A stretch of 64,000 nt of DNA from NCBI GenBank assembly GCA_031253835.1, contig JAIRVP010000043.1:248001-312000 (forward strand), written 5' to 3'. Under the pieces are notes generated by a model. It did no database searches and was not told the DNA's origin. It was given only the letters and a program-made list of their open reading frames with translations. This stretch comes from Burkholderia sp. (GTDB lineage Bacteria > Pseudomonadota > Gammaproteobacteria > Burkholderiales > Burkholderiaceae). Positions 1-11,118 of this stretch are shown piece by piece (the first letter of the stretch is position 1; the number at the start of each line of letters is the position of its first letter). A program made the translations under genes and the position numbers.

Positions 1-64
1 GTTCGCGATTGGCGATGCTCTTGTTCTTGCCGGCCAGCCTGCGGTCGATGATTTGATGAAGCAC
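1..64 (-). CDS. DUF444 (YeaH/YhbH) family protein, N-terminal fragment
   Basis: Only the first 21 codons lie in the window; the gene continues past the left edge. On the minus strand a GTG at 62-64 opens a frame beginning (V/M)LHQIIDRRLAGKNKSIANR, the characteristic N-terminus of the YeaH/YhbH (DUF444) family. A purine-rich GGGAG stretch precedes the GTG. It follows prkA by about 125 bp on the same strand. prkA-DUF444(-spoVR) is a widely conserved cluster linked to stress and nutrient-limitation responses; the family's biochemical role is unclear. Confidence 0.8.
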   Translation of the reverse strand, partial: MLHQIIDRRLAGKNKSIANRE

Positions 65-147
65 TCCCGGTCTCCCGCTCGAAAGTCGATCTGCCGGGAC
101 GCTCGCCGCGCATGCCGTCTGCCGTCATGCGGGCGGCGTCTCTGAGA

Positions 148-176
148 GCGCCCGTACGGACTCGCCGTACGGGCGC
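148..176. repeat. 12-bp perfect inverted repeat between prkA and the DUF444 gene
   Basis: Arms 148-159 (GCGCCCGTACGG) and 165-176 are perfect complements with a 5-nt loop. There is no T-run on either side, so it is not a classical intrinsic terminator. In the minus-strand transcript it sits just after the prkA... DUF444 intercistronic start and could stabilise or partially attenuate the mRNA. Confidence 0.6.
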
Positions 177-189
177 GGTACCGCGCGCG

Positions 190-2112
190 TCATGACGACT
201 TGCGCACGCGCAGGTACCAGTCGCAAAGCAGCCTCACCTGCTTCGGCGTATAGCCCTTCGCGACCATCCGGTTCACAAAGTCCTCATGCTTGCGCTGCTC
301 CTCCGCCGAACCCTTGGCGTTGAACGAAATCACCGGCAACAGTTCCTCGGTGTTCGAGAACATCTTCTTCTCGATCACGACGCGCAACTTCTCGTAGCTT
401 GTCCACACGGGGTTCTTGCCGGCGTTCGCCGCCCGTGCGCGCAACACGAAGTTCACGATCTCGTTGCGATAATCCTTCGGATTACTGATGCCAGCAGGCT
501 TCTCGATCTTCTCCAGCTCCGCGTTCAGCGCGGCGCGGTCGAAGCTCTCGCCCGTATCGTGATCGCGGAATTCCTGGTCCTGGATCCAGAAGTCCGCATA
601 CGTGACGTAGCGGTCGAAGATGTTCTGGCCGTACTCCGAATAGGATTCGAGGTACGCCGTCTGGATCTCCTTGCCGATGAACTCCGCGTAGCGCGACGCG
701 AGCACGTCCTTCACGAAGGACAGGTACTTCTGCTCGATTTCCGGCGGGAACTGCTCGCGTTCGATCTGCTGTTCGAGCACGTACATCAGGTGCACGGGGT
801 TGGCCGCGACCTCGCTCGAATCGAAGTTGAACACGCGCGACAGGATCTTGAACGCGAAGCGGGTCGACACGCCCGTCATCCCTTCGTCCACGCCCGCGTA
901 GTCGCGGTACTCCTGGTACGACTTCGCCTTCGGATCGGTGTCCTTCAGGTTTTCGCCGTCGTACACCTGCATCTTCGAGAACAGGCTCGAATTCTCCGGC
1001 TCGTGCAGGCGCGACAGCACCGAGAACTGCGACATCATCTTCAGCGTGCCCGGTGCGCACACGGCCTCGGCCAGCGACGAGTTGCGGATCAGCTTCTCGT
1101 AGATCTTGGTCTCTTCCGACACGCGCAGGCAGTACGGCACCTTCACGACGAAGATCCGGTCGAGCAGTGCCTCGTTGTTGCGGTTGTTGCGGAATGCCTT
1201 CCACTCCGATTCGTTCGAGTGCGCGAGAATCACGCCGTCGAACGGGATCGCGCCGAAACCTTCGGTGCCCTTGAAGTTGCCTTCCTGCGTCGCAGTGAGG
1301 AGCGGGTGCAGCACCTTGATCGGCGCCTTGAACATTTCGACGAATTCGAGCAGGCCCTGGTTCGCGAGGCACAGGCCGCCCGAGTAGCTGTATGCGTCGG
1401 CATCGTCCTGCGCGTACTGCTCGAGCTTGCGGATGTCGACCTTGCCGACCAGCGACGAGATGTCCTGGTTGTTCTCGTCGCCCGGCTCGGTCTTCGCGAT
1501 GCCGACCTGCCGCAGGATCGACGGGTAGCGGCGCACCACGCGGAACTGGCGGATGTCGCCGTTGTATTCGTGCAGGCGCTTGACGGCCCACGGACTCAGG
1601 ATGCTTTTCAGGTAGCGGCGCGGGATGCCGTACTGTTCCTCGAGGATCGGACCATCCTCGTCGTAGTCGAACAGCCCGAGCGGCGATTCGTTGACAGGCG
1701 AGCCCTTCAGCGAATAGAACGGCACGCGCTCCATCAGTTGCTTCAGACGCTCGGCGATCGACGACTTGCCGCCGCCCACCGGGCCCAGCAGATAGAGGAT
1801 CTGCTTCTTCTCTTCGAGCCCTTGCGCAGCGTGGCGGAAGTACGCGACCACCTGCTCGATCACTTCCTCCATTCCGTAGAACTCACGGAATGCCGGATAG
1901 ACCTTGATGACCTTGTTCGCAAAGATGCGCGACAGGCGCGGATCGTTGCGGGTATCGATGTGTTCAGGTTCCCCGATTGCTTCCAGCATGCGTTCACCAG
2001 CCGTCGCGTACGCGGATGGATCGTTCTTGCAGAGCGCGAGATACTCCTCCAGCGAGAGCTCTTCCTCTCGCGTTTTTTCGAAGCGGTTCGCGAAGCTGCT
2101 GTAAATATCCAT
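190..2112 (-). CDS. prkA: PrkA family serine protein kinase
   Basis: The 640-aa product matches the usual PrkA/YeaG length. It has an N-terminal AAA-type nucleotide-binding module with a P-loop (GPVGGGKS, residues 110-117), a middle region typical of the family, and a C-terminal domain distantly related to eukaryotic protein kinases. The start at 2112 (MDIYSSFANR) fits the family N-terminus, and GGGAGG lies just upstream; the frame could open 20 codons earlier but that extension looks non-coding. Family members are stress- or nitrogen-starvation-associated cytosolic proteins, for which kinase and AAA+ protease activities have both been reported. The downstream DUF444 gene suggests an operon. 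Confidence 0.93.
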   Translation of the reverse strand: MDIYSSFANRFEKTREEELSLEEYLALCKNDPSAYATAGERMLEAIGEPEHIDTRNDPRLSRIFANKVIKVYPAFREFYGMEEVIEQVVAYFRHAAQGLEEKKQILYLLGPVGGGKSSIAERLKQLMERVPFYSLKGSPVNESPLGLFDYDEDGPILEEQYGIPRRYLKSILSPWAVKRLHEYNGDIRQFRVVRRYPSILRQVGIAKTEPGDENNQDISSLVGKVDIRKLEQYAQDDADAYSYSGGLCLANQGLLEFVEMFKAPIKVLHPLLTATQEGNFKGTEGFGAIPFDGVILAHSNESEWKAFRNNRNNEALLDRIFVVKVPYCLRVSEETKIYEKLIRNSSLAEAVCAPGTLKMMSQFSVLSRLHEPENSSLFSKMQVYDGENLKDTDPKAKSYQEYRDYAGVDEGMTGVSTRFAFKILSRVFNFDSSEVAANPVHLMYVLEQQIEREQFPPEIEQKYLSFVKDVLASRYAEFIGKEIQTAYLESYSEYGQNIFDRYVTYADFWIQDQEFRDHDTGESFDRAALNAELEKIEKPAGISNPKDYRNEIVNFVLRARAANAGKNPVWTSYEKLRVVIEKKMFSNTEELLPVISFNAKGSAEEQRKHEDFVNRMVAKGYTPKQVRLLCDWYLRVRKSS

Positions 2113-2662
2113 GCTACCTCCCTCGCCTGAGTCTGAAGACGTGCCTGCCTTCGTACGACTGCGCAGAAGCAAGCGCGTTCGAATTCATCCTAAACCCTTT
2201 CTTATTTTTTTTCACGAACTCTTCGTATGAAGTTCGTCATTCTCGACAACACCGCTTGGACAACGCATTTCGTCGTTTTACAATTGATCTCCCGAGCCGC
2301 AGAAACTGCATCCGCCACGTCTCGTCGAACGACGGAACATCTTGTGCGTTGGACACATCCGACGTCGTCACTTCCTCCCTTCATCCCTAGACGTTCGAGC
2401 CGCCGCGTGCGATGACACGCCGCGCGCACCGTTACAAATTTTTTTCGCAGCGCCCTTACGGAGATACCCGTACGACGGATGCGGGAACACGATCGATGCC
2501 GCGCGCGTACACGTCTCCCTCGATGCGGGACGAGCGACGCACGCGACGATGCACGATCGATCATTCGCACTGTCACATTGCGTCTGTCGCGGAAACGACA
2601 ACGCCCGCAGGTCGCGGGCGTCGTTCGTCACCAAATGGGGATAGATGCGCGGCGCGCGCGTA
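2113..2662. other. Intergenic region upstream of prkA and downstream of the chemoreceptor
   Basis: No convincing gene in about 550 bp. It holds the prkA leader, a T-rich stretch at 2200-2213, a dyad (ACGAACT at 2214-2220 and AGTTCGT at 2231-2237, 10-nt spacer) that may be an operator, and the terminator-like hairpin of the chemoreceptor gene. I could not find a clear -24/-12 or -35/-10 promoter. Confidence 0.5.
2602..2620 (-). terminator. Hairpin after the chemoreceptor gene
   Basis: CGCCCGC (2602-2608) and GCGGGCG (2614-2620) form a 7-bp perfect stem with a 5-nt loop about 45 bp beyond the chemoreceptor stop codon. Read on the minus strand it is followed only by a weak T-containing tract, so termination strength is uncertain. 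Confidence 0.45.
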
Positions 2663-4417
2663 TCAGAAGGTCTCCCAGTCGTCGCCGCCGGCGGTCGCGG
2701 CAGCCGGTGCCGGCGCAGCGGCGGGCTTGCGTGCCGGCATCGTCGCGGCCGTGCGCTTCGGCGGTGCATCGCGCTCGTCGCGCGCAGCCGCCGGCACGGG
2801 TGCGGCAACCGCGGCGGAAGGCGCGCGCGGCACGTGATGCGCCGCAATCGGCGCAACAGCGCGTGCCGCTTCGTCGTCGAGCTGGAATACCGCTGCCGTT
2901 TCACGCAGGCGCCCGGCCTGCTCGTCAAGCGACTGCGCGGCGGCCGCGGCTTCCTCGACGAGCGCCGCATTCTGCTGCGTGACTTCGTCCATCTGCGCGA
3001 CGGCACGCGCGACCTGGTCGATCCCGCCGCTCTGCTCTTCCGACGCCGCCGCGATCTCGCCCATGATGTCGGTCACGCGCTGCACCGCGCCGATCACGTC
3101 GCTCATCGTGCGGCCTGCTTCGTCGACCAGCGTCGAACCCGTCCGGATACGCTCCACCGACGCGTCGATCAGCGCCTTGATTTCCTTCGCCGCGCTCGAC
3201 GAACGCTGCGCGAGGCTGCGCACCTCGCCCGCGACAACTGCAAAGCCGCGGCCTTCTTCGCCCGCACGCGCGGCTTCGACGGCCGCATTCAGCGCAAGAA
3301 TGTTGGTCTGGAACGCGATTCCCTCGATGATCGCGATGATGTCGGCGATCTTCGCCGAGCTGTCGTTGATCTCGCCCATCGTGCCGACCACCTGGCCGAC
3401 CACCGTATTGCCCTTGTTTGCAATCTCCGACGCATTCGCGGCCAGCGAACTTGCCTGGCGCGCATTGTCCGCGTTCTGTTTCACGGTGCCGGTCAACTGC
3501 TCCATGCTCGACGCGGTTTCCTGCAGCGCGGCGGCCTGTTCCTCGGTGCGCGACGACAGATCGATGTTGCCGGCCGCGATCTGGCGCGCCGCGGTCGCGA
3601 TCGACTCGCTGCCGCCACGCACGGTGCGCACCGTGTCGACCAGCCCGCGCTGCATCTTCGCGAGGCCCTCGAGCAACTGGCCCATCTCGTCGCGCCGTTC
3701 CACGACGATCGGACGGCGCAGGTCGCCGGCGGCGATCGCGTCGAAATGCGACAGCGCATCGGCGATCGGGCGGCCGATCGCGCGGCTCAGCGTCAGCCAC
3801 GACAGCAGCGCGGCGCCGATCCCGGCCAGCAGCGCGACGATCGACAGCACGCGCATCGTGTCGAATACCGATTCCGCCTGGTTGAAGCCCGCCTGCGCAT
3901 CGGTGAACTGGAAATTGCGCAACGCTTCGCTCGACACCGCGAGGTCGTTGTAGAGCGCCTGGAGCTGCTTGGCGCCGTCGCCGATGCGATCGCGCTGGTC
4001 GGCCGCGAGGAGGCTCGCGAACGCGTCACAGCTGCGTTGCAGCGCCTGGCGCTTCGCGGCGACATCCTGCGCGAGCCGGTCTTCTTCCGGGCCGCGCGGC
4101 AGTGCGAGGTACTTCTGCCACCATGCGTCGGACTGTGTACGCATCGCGCGGCTGCGCTCGACGGCCGCCGCCGAGTCGGGCGTACCGGCCAGCAGCGCCG
4201 CGCGGTCGAGTGCGAGGCGCTCGCGCGCCGCGAACATTTCCGCGACCGCCACGTCGACCGCGCTCGGCATCTGGTTCGTGAAAATCTCGCGCGTCGAATC
4301 GTTCGATCGCGTCATCCCGTACAGCCCGAGCACGCCGGTTACGCCCAGCAGCACCGCCAGAAACGCCATCGTCAAACCGATGCGCGCACGAATCGTCAGG
4401 TTCCTGAACACCATCAT
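2663..4417 (-). CDS. Methyl-accepting chemotaxis protein
   Basis: The 584-aa inner-membrane chemoreceptor has an N-terminal membrane segment (about residues 9-34), a periplasmic four-helix-bundle-like domain, a second membrane segment near residue 190-210, a HAMP domain and a cytoplasmic signalling domain. The hairpin tip is recognisable from FQTNILALNAAVEAARAGEE. The C-terminus is an alanine/proline-rich linker ending in DWETF, which matches the xWxxF tether that recruits CheR/CheB in high-abundance receptors. The ligand cannot be told from sequence. No chemotaxis genes adjoin it; it stands as a single transcription unit. Confidence 0.95.
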   Translation of the reverse strand: MMVFRNLTIRARIGLTMAFLAVLLGVTGVLGLYGMTRSNDSTREIFTNQMPSAVDVAVAEMFAARERLALDRAALLAGTPDSAAAVERSRAMRTQSDAWWQKYLALPRGPEEDRLAQDVAAKRQALQRSCDAFASLLAADQRDRIGDGAKQLQALYNDLAVSSEALRNFQFTDAQAGFNQAESVFDTMRVLSIVALLAGIGAALLSWLTLSRAIGRPIADALSHFDAIAAGDLRRPIVVERRDEMGQLLEGLAKMQRGLVDTVRTVRGGSESIATAARQIAAGNIDLSSRTEEQAAALQETASSMEQLTGTVKQNADNARQASSLAANASEIANKGNTVVGQVVGTMGEINDSSAKIADIIAIIEGIAFQTNILALNAAVEAARAGEEGRGFAVVAGEVRSLAQRSSSAAKEIKALIDASVERIRTGSTLVDEAGRTMSDVIGAVQRVTDIMGEIAAASEEQSGGIDQVARAVAQMDEVTQQNAALVEEAAAAAQSLDEQAGRLRETAAVFQLDDEAARAVAPIAAHHVPRAPSAAVAAPVPAAARDERDAPPKRTAATMPARKPAAAPAPAAATAGGDDWETF

Positions 4418-4695
4418 CCATCCTGTGTTGCGTCGTCATGAACGGGCCCGGCCCGTCGGCTGGAAGCATTGCTTCACTCGATGCATTTACGACCGTGCAG
4501 TGCACAACTTGATGGTTTTCCGTGGATTTTTTCGAATTATTCGTCTGTTTATTACAGATAGCTGAACAATTGATGCAAAGCCTGACGGGCTCGACAAGAG
4601 AAATGCGGGCCGACCGACCGGTTGCGCAAAGCGCGGCCGGCCGCCTCATGTGACGGGCCAGCCGCGATGCAGCATCGACTATCGGGGATCGTGCC

Positions 4696-5625
4696 CTAAT
4701 CGGCCAGTTCGGCGCGGGTCGGAATCGACGGTTGCGCGCCGGCGCGCGTGACCGACAGCGCCGCCGCGCGTTGCGCGAAGCGGATGGCCGTGTCGACGTC
4801 CGCGCCGGCCGCGAGCCGTGCGGAAAAACCGCCGATGAAGGTATCGCCGGCTGCCGTCGTGTCGACTGCCTGCACGACCGGCGCCGGATAGTGCCGCGCG
4901 GTGCCGTCGGCCGTCAGCGCGAGCACGCCGCGCGCGCCGAGCGTGACCAGCACGTTGCGCGCGCCGCCGGCCTGCAGCGCACGCGCGGCGGCTTCCGCCT
5001 CCGCCGGGTCGCGCACGGGCAGCGCGGTCAGCGCGGCCGCCTCGACCTCGTTCGGGATCAGGTAGTCGACGAGCGGCAGCCAGCCGTCCGGCAGCGGCGC
5101 GACGGCCGGCGCCGGATTGAGCACCACCGTGCGGCCGAGCCGACGCCCGGCCGACAACGCCGCGAACACGGCGTCCGGCGGCGTCTCGAGCTGGCAGATC
5201 AGCACGTCGGCCGACGCCAGCGCGGCCTCGTGCCGCGCAACCGTGTCGGTCGTGACCTCGCCGTTGCCGCCCGCGACGATCACGATCGCGTTCTGGCTCG
5301 CATCGTCGACGACGATCAGCGCGACGCCGGTCGACGCCGACGCGCTCGTCGCAAGCCCCGCGCAGTCGATGCCCTCGGCTTCCAGGCCCGCGCGCAGGGC
5401 CGCGCCGTGCGCATCCGCGCCGACGCAACCGATCATCGCGACCTGCGCGCCGAGCCGTGCGGCCGCGACGGCCTGGTTGCCGCCCTTGCCGCCCGCTGCC
5501 TGTGCAAACGCATGCCCGGCGAGCGTTTCGCCCGGCAGCGGCAGCCGCGGCGCCCGTACGACGAGATCCATGTTGAGGCTGCCGACCACCGTCACGCGGC
5601 CGGCGCCCGCCACGGGCGCCGTCAT
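4696..5625 (-). CDS. rbsK: Ribokinase
   Basis: A 309-aa PfkB-family sugar kinase that phosphorylates ribose to ribose 5-phosphate. The N-terminal signature (VVGSLNMDLV) and glycine-rich GGKGGNQAVAAARLGA segment bind the sugar. The C-terminal TTAAGDTFIGG motif carries the catalytic Asp and anion hole. The ATG at 5623-5625 overlaps the rbsR stop codon (ATGA), so the gene is translationally coupled and is the last of the rbs operon. A longer frame running back to 6402 is only the antiphase of rbsR. Confidence 0.95.
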   Translation of the reverse strand: MTAPVAGAGRVTVVGSLNMDLVVRAPRLPLPGETLAGHAFAQAAGGKGGNQAVAAARLGAQVAMIGCVGADAHGAALRAGLEAEGIDCAGLATSASASTGVALIVVDDASQNAIVIVAGGNGEVTTDTVARHEAALASADVLICQLETPPDAVFAALSAGRRLGRTVVLNPAPAVAPLPDGWLPLVDYLIPNEVEAAALTALPVRDPAEAEAAARALQAGGARNVLVTLGARGVLALTADGTARHYPAPVVQAVDTTAAGDTFIGGFSARLAAGADVDTAIRFAQRAAALSVTRAGAQPSIPTRAELAD

Positions 5626-6653
5626 GCGCGACCGCCCGATGCCGGCGGCTCGCGATAGACGGCCGTCGATTCGCGCAGCACGAGGCGCGGCGACACCACG
5701 CGGCGACGGCTCGGTACGGCCGTCGAACCGCCGCCGATCCGCTCGATCAGCGTCTGCGCGGCCATTTCGCCGAGCGCGCGCACCGACTGGCCGACCGTCG
5801 ACAGCGCCGGATACGTGTAGCGGGAAAATTCGATGTCGTCGAAACCGATGATCGAGCAGTCGTCCGGCACGCGCAGCCCGCGCTCGGCCGCCGCGCGCAG
5901 CGCGCCGACGCCCATCAGGTCGTTGCCCGCGAAGATCGCGCTCGGCCGCACCGATTCGAACAGCCGCGACGCCGCGTGATAGCCGCCGAGGCACGAGAAG
6001 TCGCTTTCCGCGATCGCGCCCGGCACGATGTCGACCCCGCGCTCGGCCATCGCGCGGATGAAGCCGTGCACGCGCATCGCGCTGACGGCCGTGTCGGTCG
6101 GCCCCGTGATGCAGCCGATCTTCGCGTGCCCGAGTTCGAGCAGGTGACGCGTCGCCAGGTACGCGCCGCGTTCGTGGTCGATCTGCACGAGGTCGGCCGC
6201 GAGCCCCTCGATGTTGCGGTCGACCACGACGAGCGGCGCATGGATATCCGCGAGCGTCTGCGCGAGCACCGCATCCTCGCCGGCCGAGGCGACGATCAGC
6301 CCGTCGATGCGCTTTTCCTGCAGCACGCGCAGATAGTTGCGCTGCTTCACGGGATCGTCGTCCGAGTTGCAGAAGAACACGCAATAGCCGTTGGCCGCGC
6401 ACTGATCCTCGATGCCGCGCGCGAGCTCGGCAAAATACGGATTCGTGCTGTTCGGCACGACGAGGCCGATGGTCGCCGTCGCACGCGCCTTCAGCGAGCG
6501 CGCCACGGCCGACGGCACGTAATTCAGCTCGCGGATTGCGCCCTCGACCTTCGCACGCACATCCGCGGACACCGGCCGCGAATTGTTCACCACGTGCGAG
6601 ACGGTCGTAAACGACACGCCCGCCATGGCTGCCACATCCTTGATCGTCGCCAT
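5622..6653 (-). CDS. rbsR: LacI-family ribose operon repressor
   Basis: A 343-aa regulator. The N-terminal helix-turn-helix (TIKDVAAMAGVSFTTVSHVV) and hinge (YVPSAVARSLK) are typical of the LacI/GalR family. The remainder is a periplasmic-binding-protein-like effector domain, expected to sense ribose. It sits inside the operon between rbsC and rbsK, as in other Burkholderia. The palindrome at 10470-10481 ahead of rbsB is the likely operator, giving autoregulation; ribose as inducer is inferred from context. Confidence 0.93.
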   Translation of the reverse strand: MATIKDVAAMAGVSFTTVSHVVNNSRPVSADVRAKVEGAIRELNYVPSAVARSLKARATATIGLVVPNSTNPYFAELARGIEDQCAANGYCVFFCNSDDDPVKQRNYLRVLQEKRIDGLIVASAGEDAVLAQTLADIHAPLVVVDRNIEGLAADLVQIDHERGAYLATRHLLELGHAKIGCITGPTDTAVSAMRVHGFIRAMAERGVDIVPGAIAESDFSCLGGYHAASRLFESVRPSAIFAGNDLMGVGALRAAAERGLRVPDDCSIIGFDDIEFSRYTYPALSTVGQSVRALGEMAAQTLIERIGGGSTAVPSRRRVVSPRLVLRESTAVYREPPASGGRA

Positions 6654-6688
6654 TTCCCGTTTCTCTCTGGTCTGTTCTGTCTGTCTTT

Positions 6689-7704
6689 CTACCGCGCGCG
6701 CGAGCGCCGGCTGCGATACGTATCGAGCACGACGGCCACCACGATCACCGCGCCGGTGATGATCCGTTTCGTCGGCTCGTTCGCGCCGATCTGCGCCAGC
6801 CCCGCGGCCAGCACGGAGATGATCAACACGCCGAAAAACGTGCTGATTACCGAGCCGCGCCCGCCCATCAGGCTCGTGCCGCCGATCACGACGGCCGCGA
6901 TGACCTGCAGTTCGAGGCCCACGCCCGCGTTCGGGTCGGCCGCCTCGAGCCGCGAAATCTGGAACAGCGACGCAAGCCCCGCGAGCGCGCCCATCAACGC
7001 GAATACGAGAATTTTATACGGACGCGGGTTAACCCCTGCAAGTCGAACGGCTTCTTCGTTCGTGCCGATCCCGACGAGATAGCGCCCGAACACCGTGCGC
7101 GTGAGCACGAACTGGGCCGCGATCATCACCGCGACCGCGACCAGGAACGCCGGCGAGATGCCGAGCGCGATCGGGTTCGACAGGAAATCGAACGCGTCGC
7201 CGATATACGCCGTGCGCGAATTCGTCAGCTGGTACGCGAGGCCGCGCGCGGCCTCCAGCACGCCGAGCGACACGATGAACGACGGAATCCGCCAGCCGAC
7301 CGTGACCGCGCCGGTCAGCGCACCCGTGACGGTCGCGACCGCGATCCCGATCAGCGCGGCCGGCAGCGGCCCCCACTGCCATTTCAGCGCGGCGACGCTG
7401 ACCATCGACGCGGCGAGCGCGAGCACCGAGCCGACCGACAGGTCGATCCCGGCGATGATCAGCACGAAGGTCATCCCGACCGACATCACGACGAGATCGG
7501 GAATCTGGTTCGCGATCGTGCTGAACGTGTCGTAGGTCAGGAAGTGCGAGCTCAGCACCGAAAACAGCGCGATCATCGCGGCGAGCGCACCGGCGAGCCC
7601 GAGGTAGTTCGACAGGCCGAGGCGCGTGCCGGACAGCGTGCGCGCGCGGCGCCCCGTCACGTCCTGCTGGGCGCCTGCGTCGGTCGGGGAAACGGGAGGC
7701 TGGG

Positions 7705-7708
<4 letters not shown>
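6689..7708 (-). CDS. rbsC: Ribose ABC transporter permease
   Basis: A 339-aa integral membrane protein of the BPD_transp_2 family with about 8-10 hydrophobic segments. It includes the conserved IAGIDLSVGSVLAL stretch and the cytoplasmic loop ending in GGTSLMGGRGS. It forms the membrane channel for ribose import with RbsA and RbsB. The start ATG (7706-7708) overlaps the rbsA stop codon in an ATGA arrangement, implying coupled translation. Confidence 0.94.
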
Positions 7709-9312
<1,604 letters not shown>

Positions 9313-9457
9313 CGCGATCCTGGTTGCGGCCGCGCGCACGCGGCGCGCGGGTGTGACGCTCACAAGTGCATGTGCATGCAGTGGCCGTGATCGCGCTCAC
9401 TCCGGATAACGGCCGCCACACCGGATTCTTGAGGGCGGCGGCCGGCCCGGAGCCGCG

Positions 9458-10408
9458 TCACTTCGTCACGAGATCCACCGGCGTCTCGACCACGCCGGAC
9501 ATGTCGGCCTGCTTGCGATGCTCGGCGATCGCCTTGAGCGCGGTGTCGATGCCGAACACGGCCTGCTTCGCCGCGTACTGGTCGGCCGTCGCGAGCACGC
9601 GGCCGTCCTTCAGCATCGGCTTGATCGCGTTGATGTTGTCGTAGCCGACCACGAGCACCTTGCCCTGCTTGCCGGCCGCGCGCACGGCCGACACGGCGCC
9701 GATCGCCATGTTGTCGTTGCCGCACAGCAGCGCCTTCAGGTTCGGGTATTCGTTGAGCATCGCGGCAGCCACCGCATTGCCCTTGTCGATTTCCCATTCG
9801 CCCGACTGCACCGACACGACCTTCATCCCGCCCGCCTTCATCGCGTCCTGGAAGCCGGCCGTGCGCTGCTGCGCGTTGGTCGTCGTCGACACGCCTTCGA
9901 CGATGCCGACCTGGTCGCCCGCCTTCAGCCGCTTCGCGAGGTAATCGCCGATCTTGCGCGCGCCCTTGCGGTTGTCGGGGCCGACGAACGGCACGTTCAG
10001 GTTCTTCGACTTCAGCACGTCGGGATCGAGCCGGTTGTCGATGTTCACGACGATGATGCCCGCGTCGACGGCCTTCTTCACGACCGGCACGAGCGCCTTC
10101 GAATCGGCCGGCGCGAGCACGATCGCATCGACCTTCGACACGATCATCTGCTCGACGATGCGGATCTGGTTCGCGGTGTCGGTCTCGTCCTTGATGCCGT
10201 TGGTGATAAGGTCGAACTGGTTCGCGTTGTGCTTCTGGTATTCCTTCGCGCCGGTTTCCATGGTCAGGAAGAACTCGTTGGCGAGCGACTTCATCACGAG
10301 CGCGACCTTCGGCTTGGCCGCCGATTGCGCGTGGACGGCCGGTGCGGCGGCGACCGCGACGGCGGCGAGCGCGGCGGTCAGGAAGCGACGGCGAAAGCGG
10401 ACATTCAT
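9458..10408 (-). CDS. rbsB: Ribose-binding periplasmic protein
   Basis: A 316-aa type I substrate-binding protein. An arginine-rich N-terminus and hydrophobic core end in an Ala-X-Ala signal peptidase site (AVHAQS), so the mature protein is periplasmic. The body has the peripla_BP_4 fold with motifs such as ADSKALVPVVKKA and GNDNMAIGAV. The start at 10408 has AGGAG six nt upstream; an ATG two codons earlier abuts the AGGAG and is less likely. First gene of the rbs operon; the 145-bp gap to rbsA may favour surplus binding protein. Confidence 0.94.
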   Translation of the reverse strand: MNVRFRRRFLTAALAAVAVAAAPAVHAQSAAKPKVALVMKSLANEFFLTMETGAKEYQKHNANQFDLITNGIKDETDTANQIRIVEQMIVSKVDAIVLAPADSKALVPVVKKAVDAGIIVVNIDNRLDPDVLKSKNLNVPFVGPDNRKGARKIGDYLAKRLKAGDQVGIVEGVSTTTNAQQRTAGFQDAMKAGGMKVVSVQSGEWEIDKGNAVAAAMLNEYPNLKALLCGNDNMAIGAVSAVRAAGKQGKVLVVGYDNINAIKPMLKDGRVLATADQYAAKQAVFGIDTALKAIAEHRKQADMSGVVETPVDLVTK

Positions 10409-10439
10409 ACACATCTCCTGGCGACTGGCCCGTAGGCCG

Positions 10440-10461
10440 GACTGTTGTTTGACTGTTGTTT
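10440..10461. repeat. Tandem 11-bp direct repeat in the rbsB leader
   Basis: GACTGTTGTTT occurs twice head to tail (10440-10450 and 10451-10461), directly between the operator palindrome and the rbsB start. It may be part of the promoter/untranslated leader or a regulator site. No function is known to me. Confidence 0.55.
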
Positions 10462-10469
10462 TAATGTGA

Positions 10470-10481
10470 GCAAACGTTTGC
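10470..10481. promoter_or_regulatory. Putative RbsR operator
   Basis: GCAAACGTTTGC is a perfect 12-bp palindrome with the central CG and flanking AAAC/GTTT expected of LacI/GalR-family operators. It lies 62 bp upstream of rbsB, and the operon encodes its own LacI-family regulator. Confidence 0.8.
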
Positions 10482-10731
10482 GCCACACTACCCGGGCAAT
10501 GGCCATCAAGCTGCTGTCGGTACCACGGAATGGAAGCGAGGCAGACGGCCGACTGCCTGGCGCGTGCTGTCGTTGACGCGCCGCCGCCGGCGGGACGCCG
10601 GCGGAGTGAAGGCTATGCTGTACCGATTCGCTTCGGCGCGCAACCTGTCTGATCAATATTTAAGGGTTTATTCGGAGCGTGCGATCGTGCTGCACGACGC
10701 GCAAATGCGACAGTCGCAACGCTGCCATGCA

Positions 10732-11118
10732 TCACGCCGGGTCCTGCGGCGCGGGCTCGTTTTCATCGACCGCCGCCGGCTCGCCGAAGCGGTTCGCATG
10801 CGGTGTACCGGCGATGCAACCGTTCATCACGAACAACGCGATCGCACCGACGATCGGTATGAAGAGCAGCAGCATCCACCACCCCGACTTGTCGATGTCG
10901 TGCAGCCGCTTCACGGTGACCGCCAGCCACGACCACGTCGCGACGACGGCGATCGCGACCGCGGCAAGCACCACCACCAGCGGCAGGTCGTCGTTCGACG
11001 AACCGCGCGAACCGGCATCGAAGAACGCGCCGATCAACCCGGAAACCAGCGAGTAGATCCACCATGGCAGACGTTCGGTCCGGCCTTTGAAGGAAAAGAG
11101 AAACCATTTCAGATTCAT
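10732..11118 (-). CDS. DUF805 inner-membrane protein
   Basis: A 128-aa protein with four hydrophobic segments. It shows the DUF805 hallmarks: an N-terminal FSFKGRTERLPWW and a central VKRLHDIDKSGWW motif. The C-terminal tail is acidic and soluble. Members of this family (YhaH/YhaI type) are inner-membrane proteins of unknown function. It is a single gene; the about 250 bp on its downstream side up to the rbs operator show no further gene. Confidence 0.88.
   Translation of the reverse strand: MNLKWFLFSFKGRTERLPWWIYSLVSGLIGAFFDAGSRGSSNDDLPLVVVLAAVAIAVVATWSWLAVTVKRLHDIDKSGWWMLLLFIPIVGAIALFVMNGCIAGTPHANRFGEPAAVDENEPAPQDPA

Noticed and set aside
286..2130. 614-aa open frame on the plus strand over prkA
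   Set aside because: Arg/His/Leu-rich antisense shadow of a clear PrkA gene; no family resemblance and no ribosome-binding site.
2645..4441. 598-aa plus-strand frame over the chemoreceptor gene
   Set aside because: Antisense shadow in high-GC DNA; composition unlike a protein.
4696..6402. Single 568-aa frame suggesting an rbsR-rbsK fusion
   Set aside because: Only the last 309 residues are ribokinase; the first part is the wrong frame of rbsR. Two coupled genes explain it.
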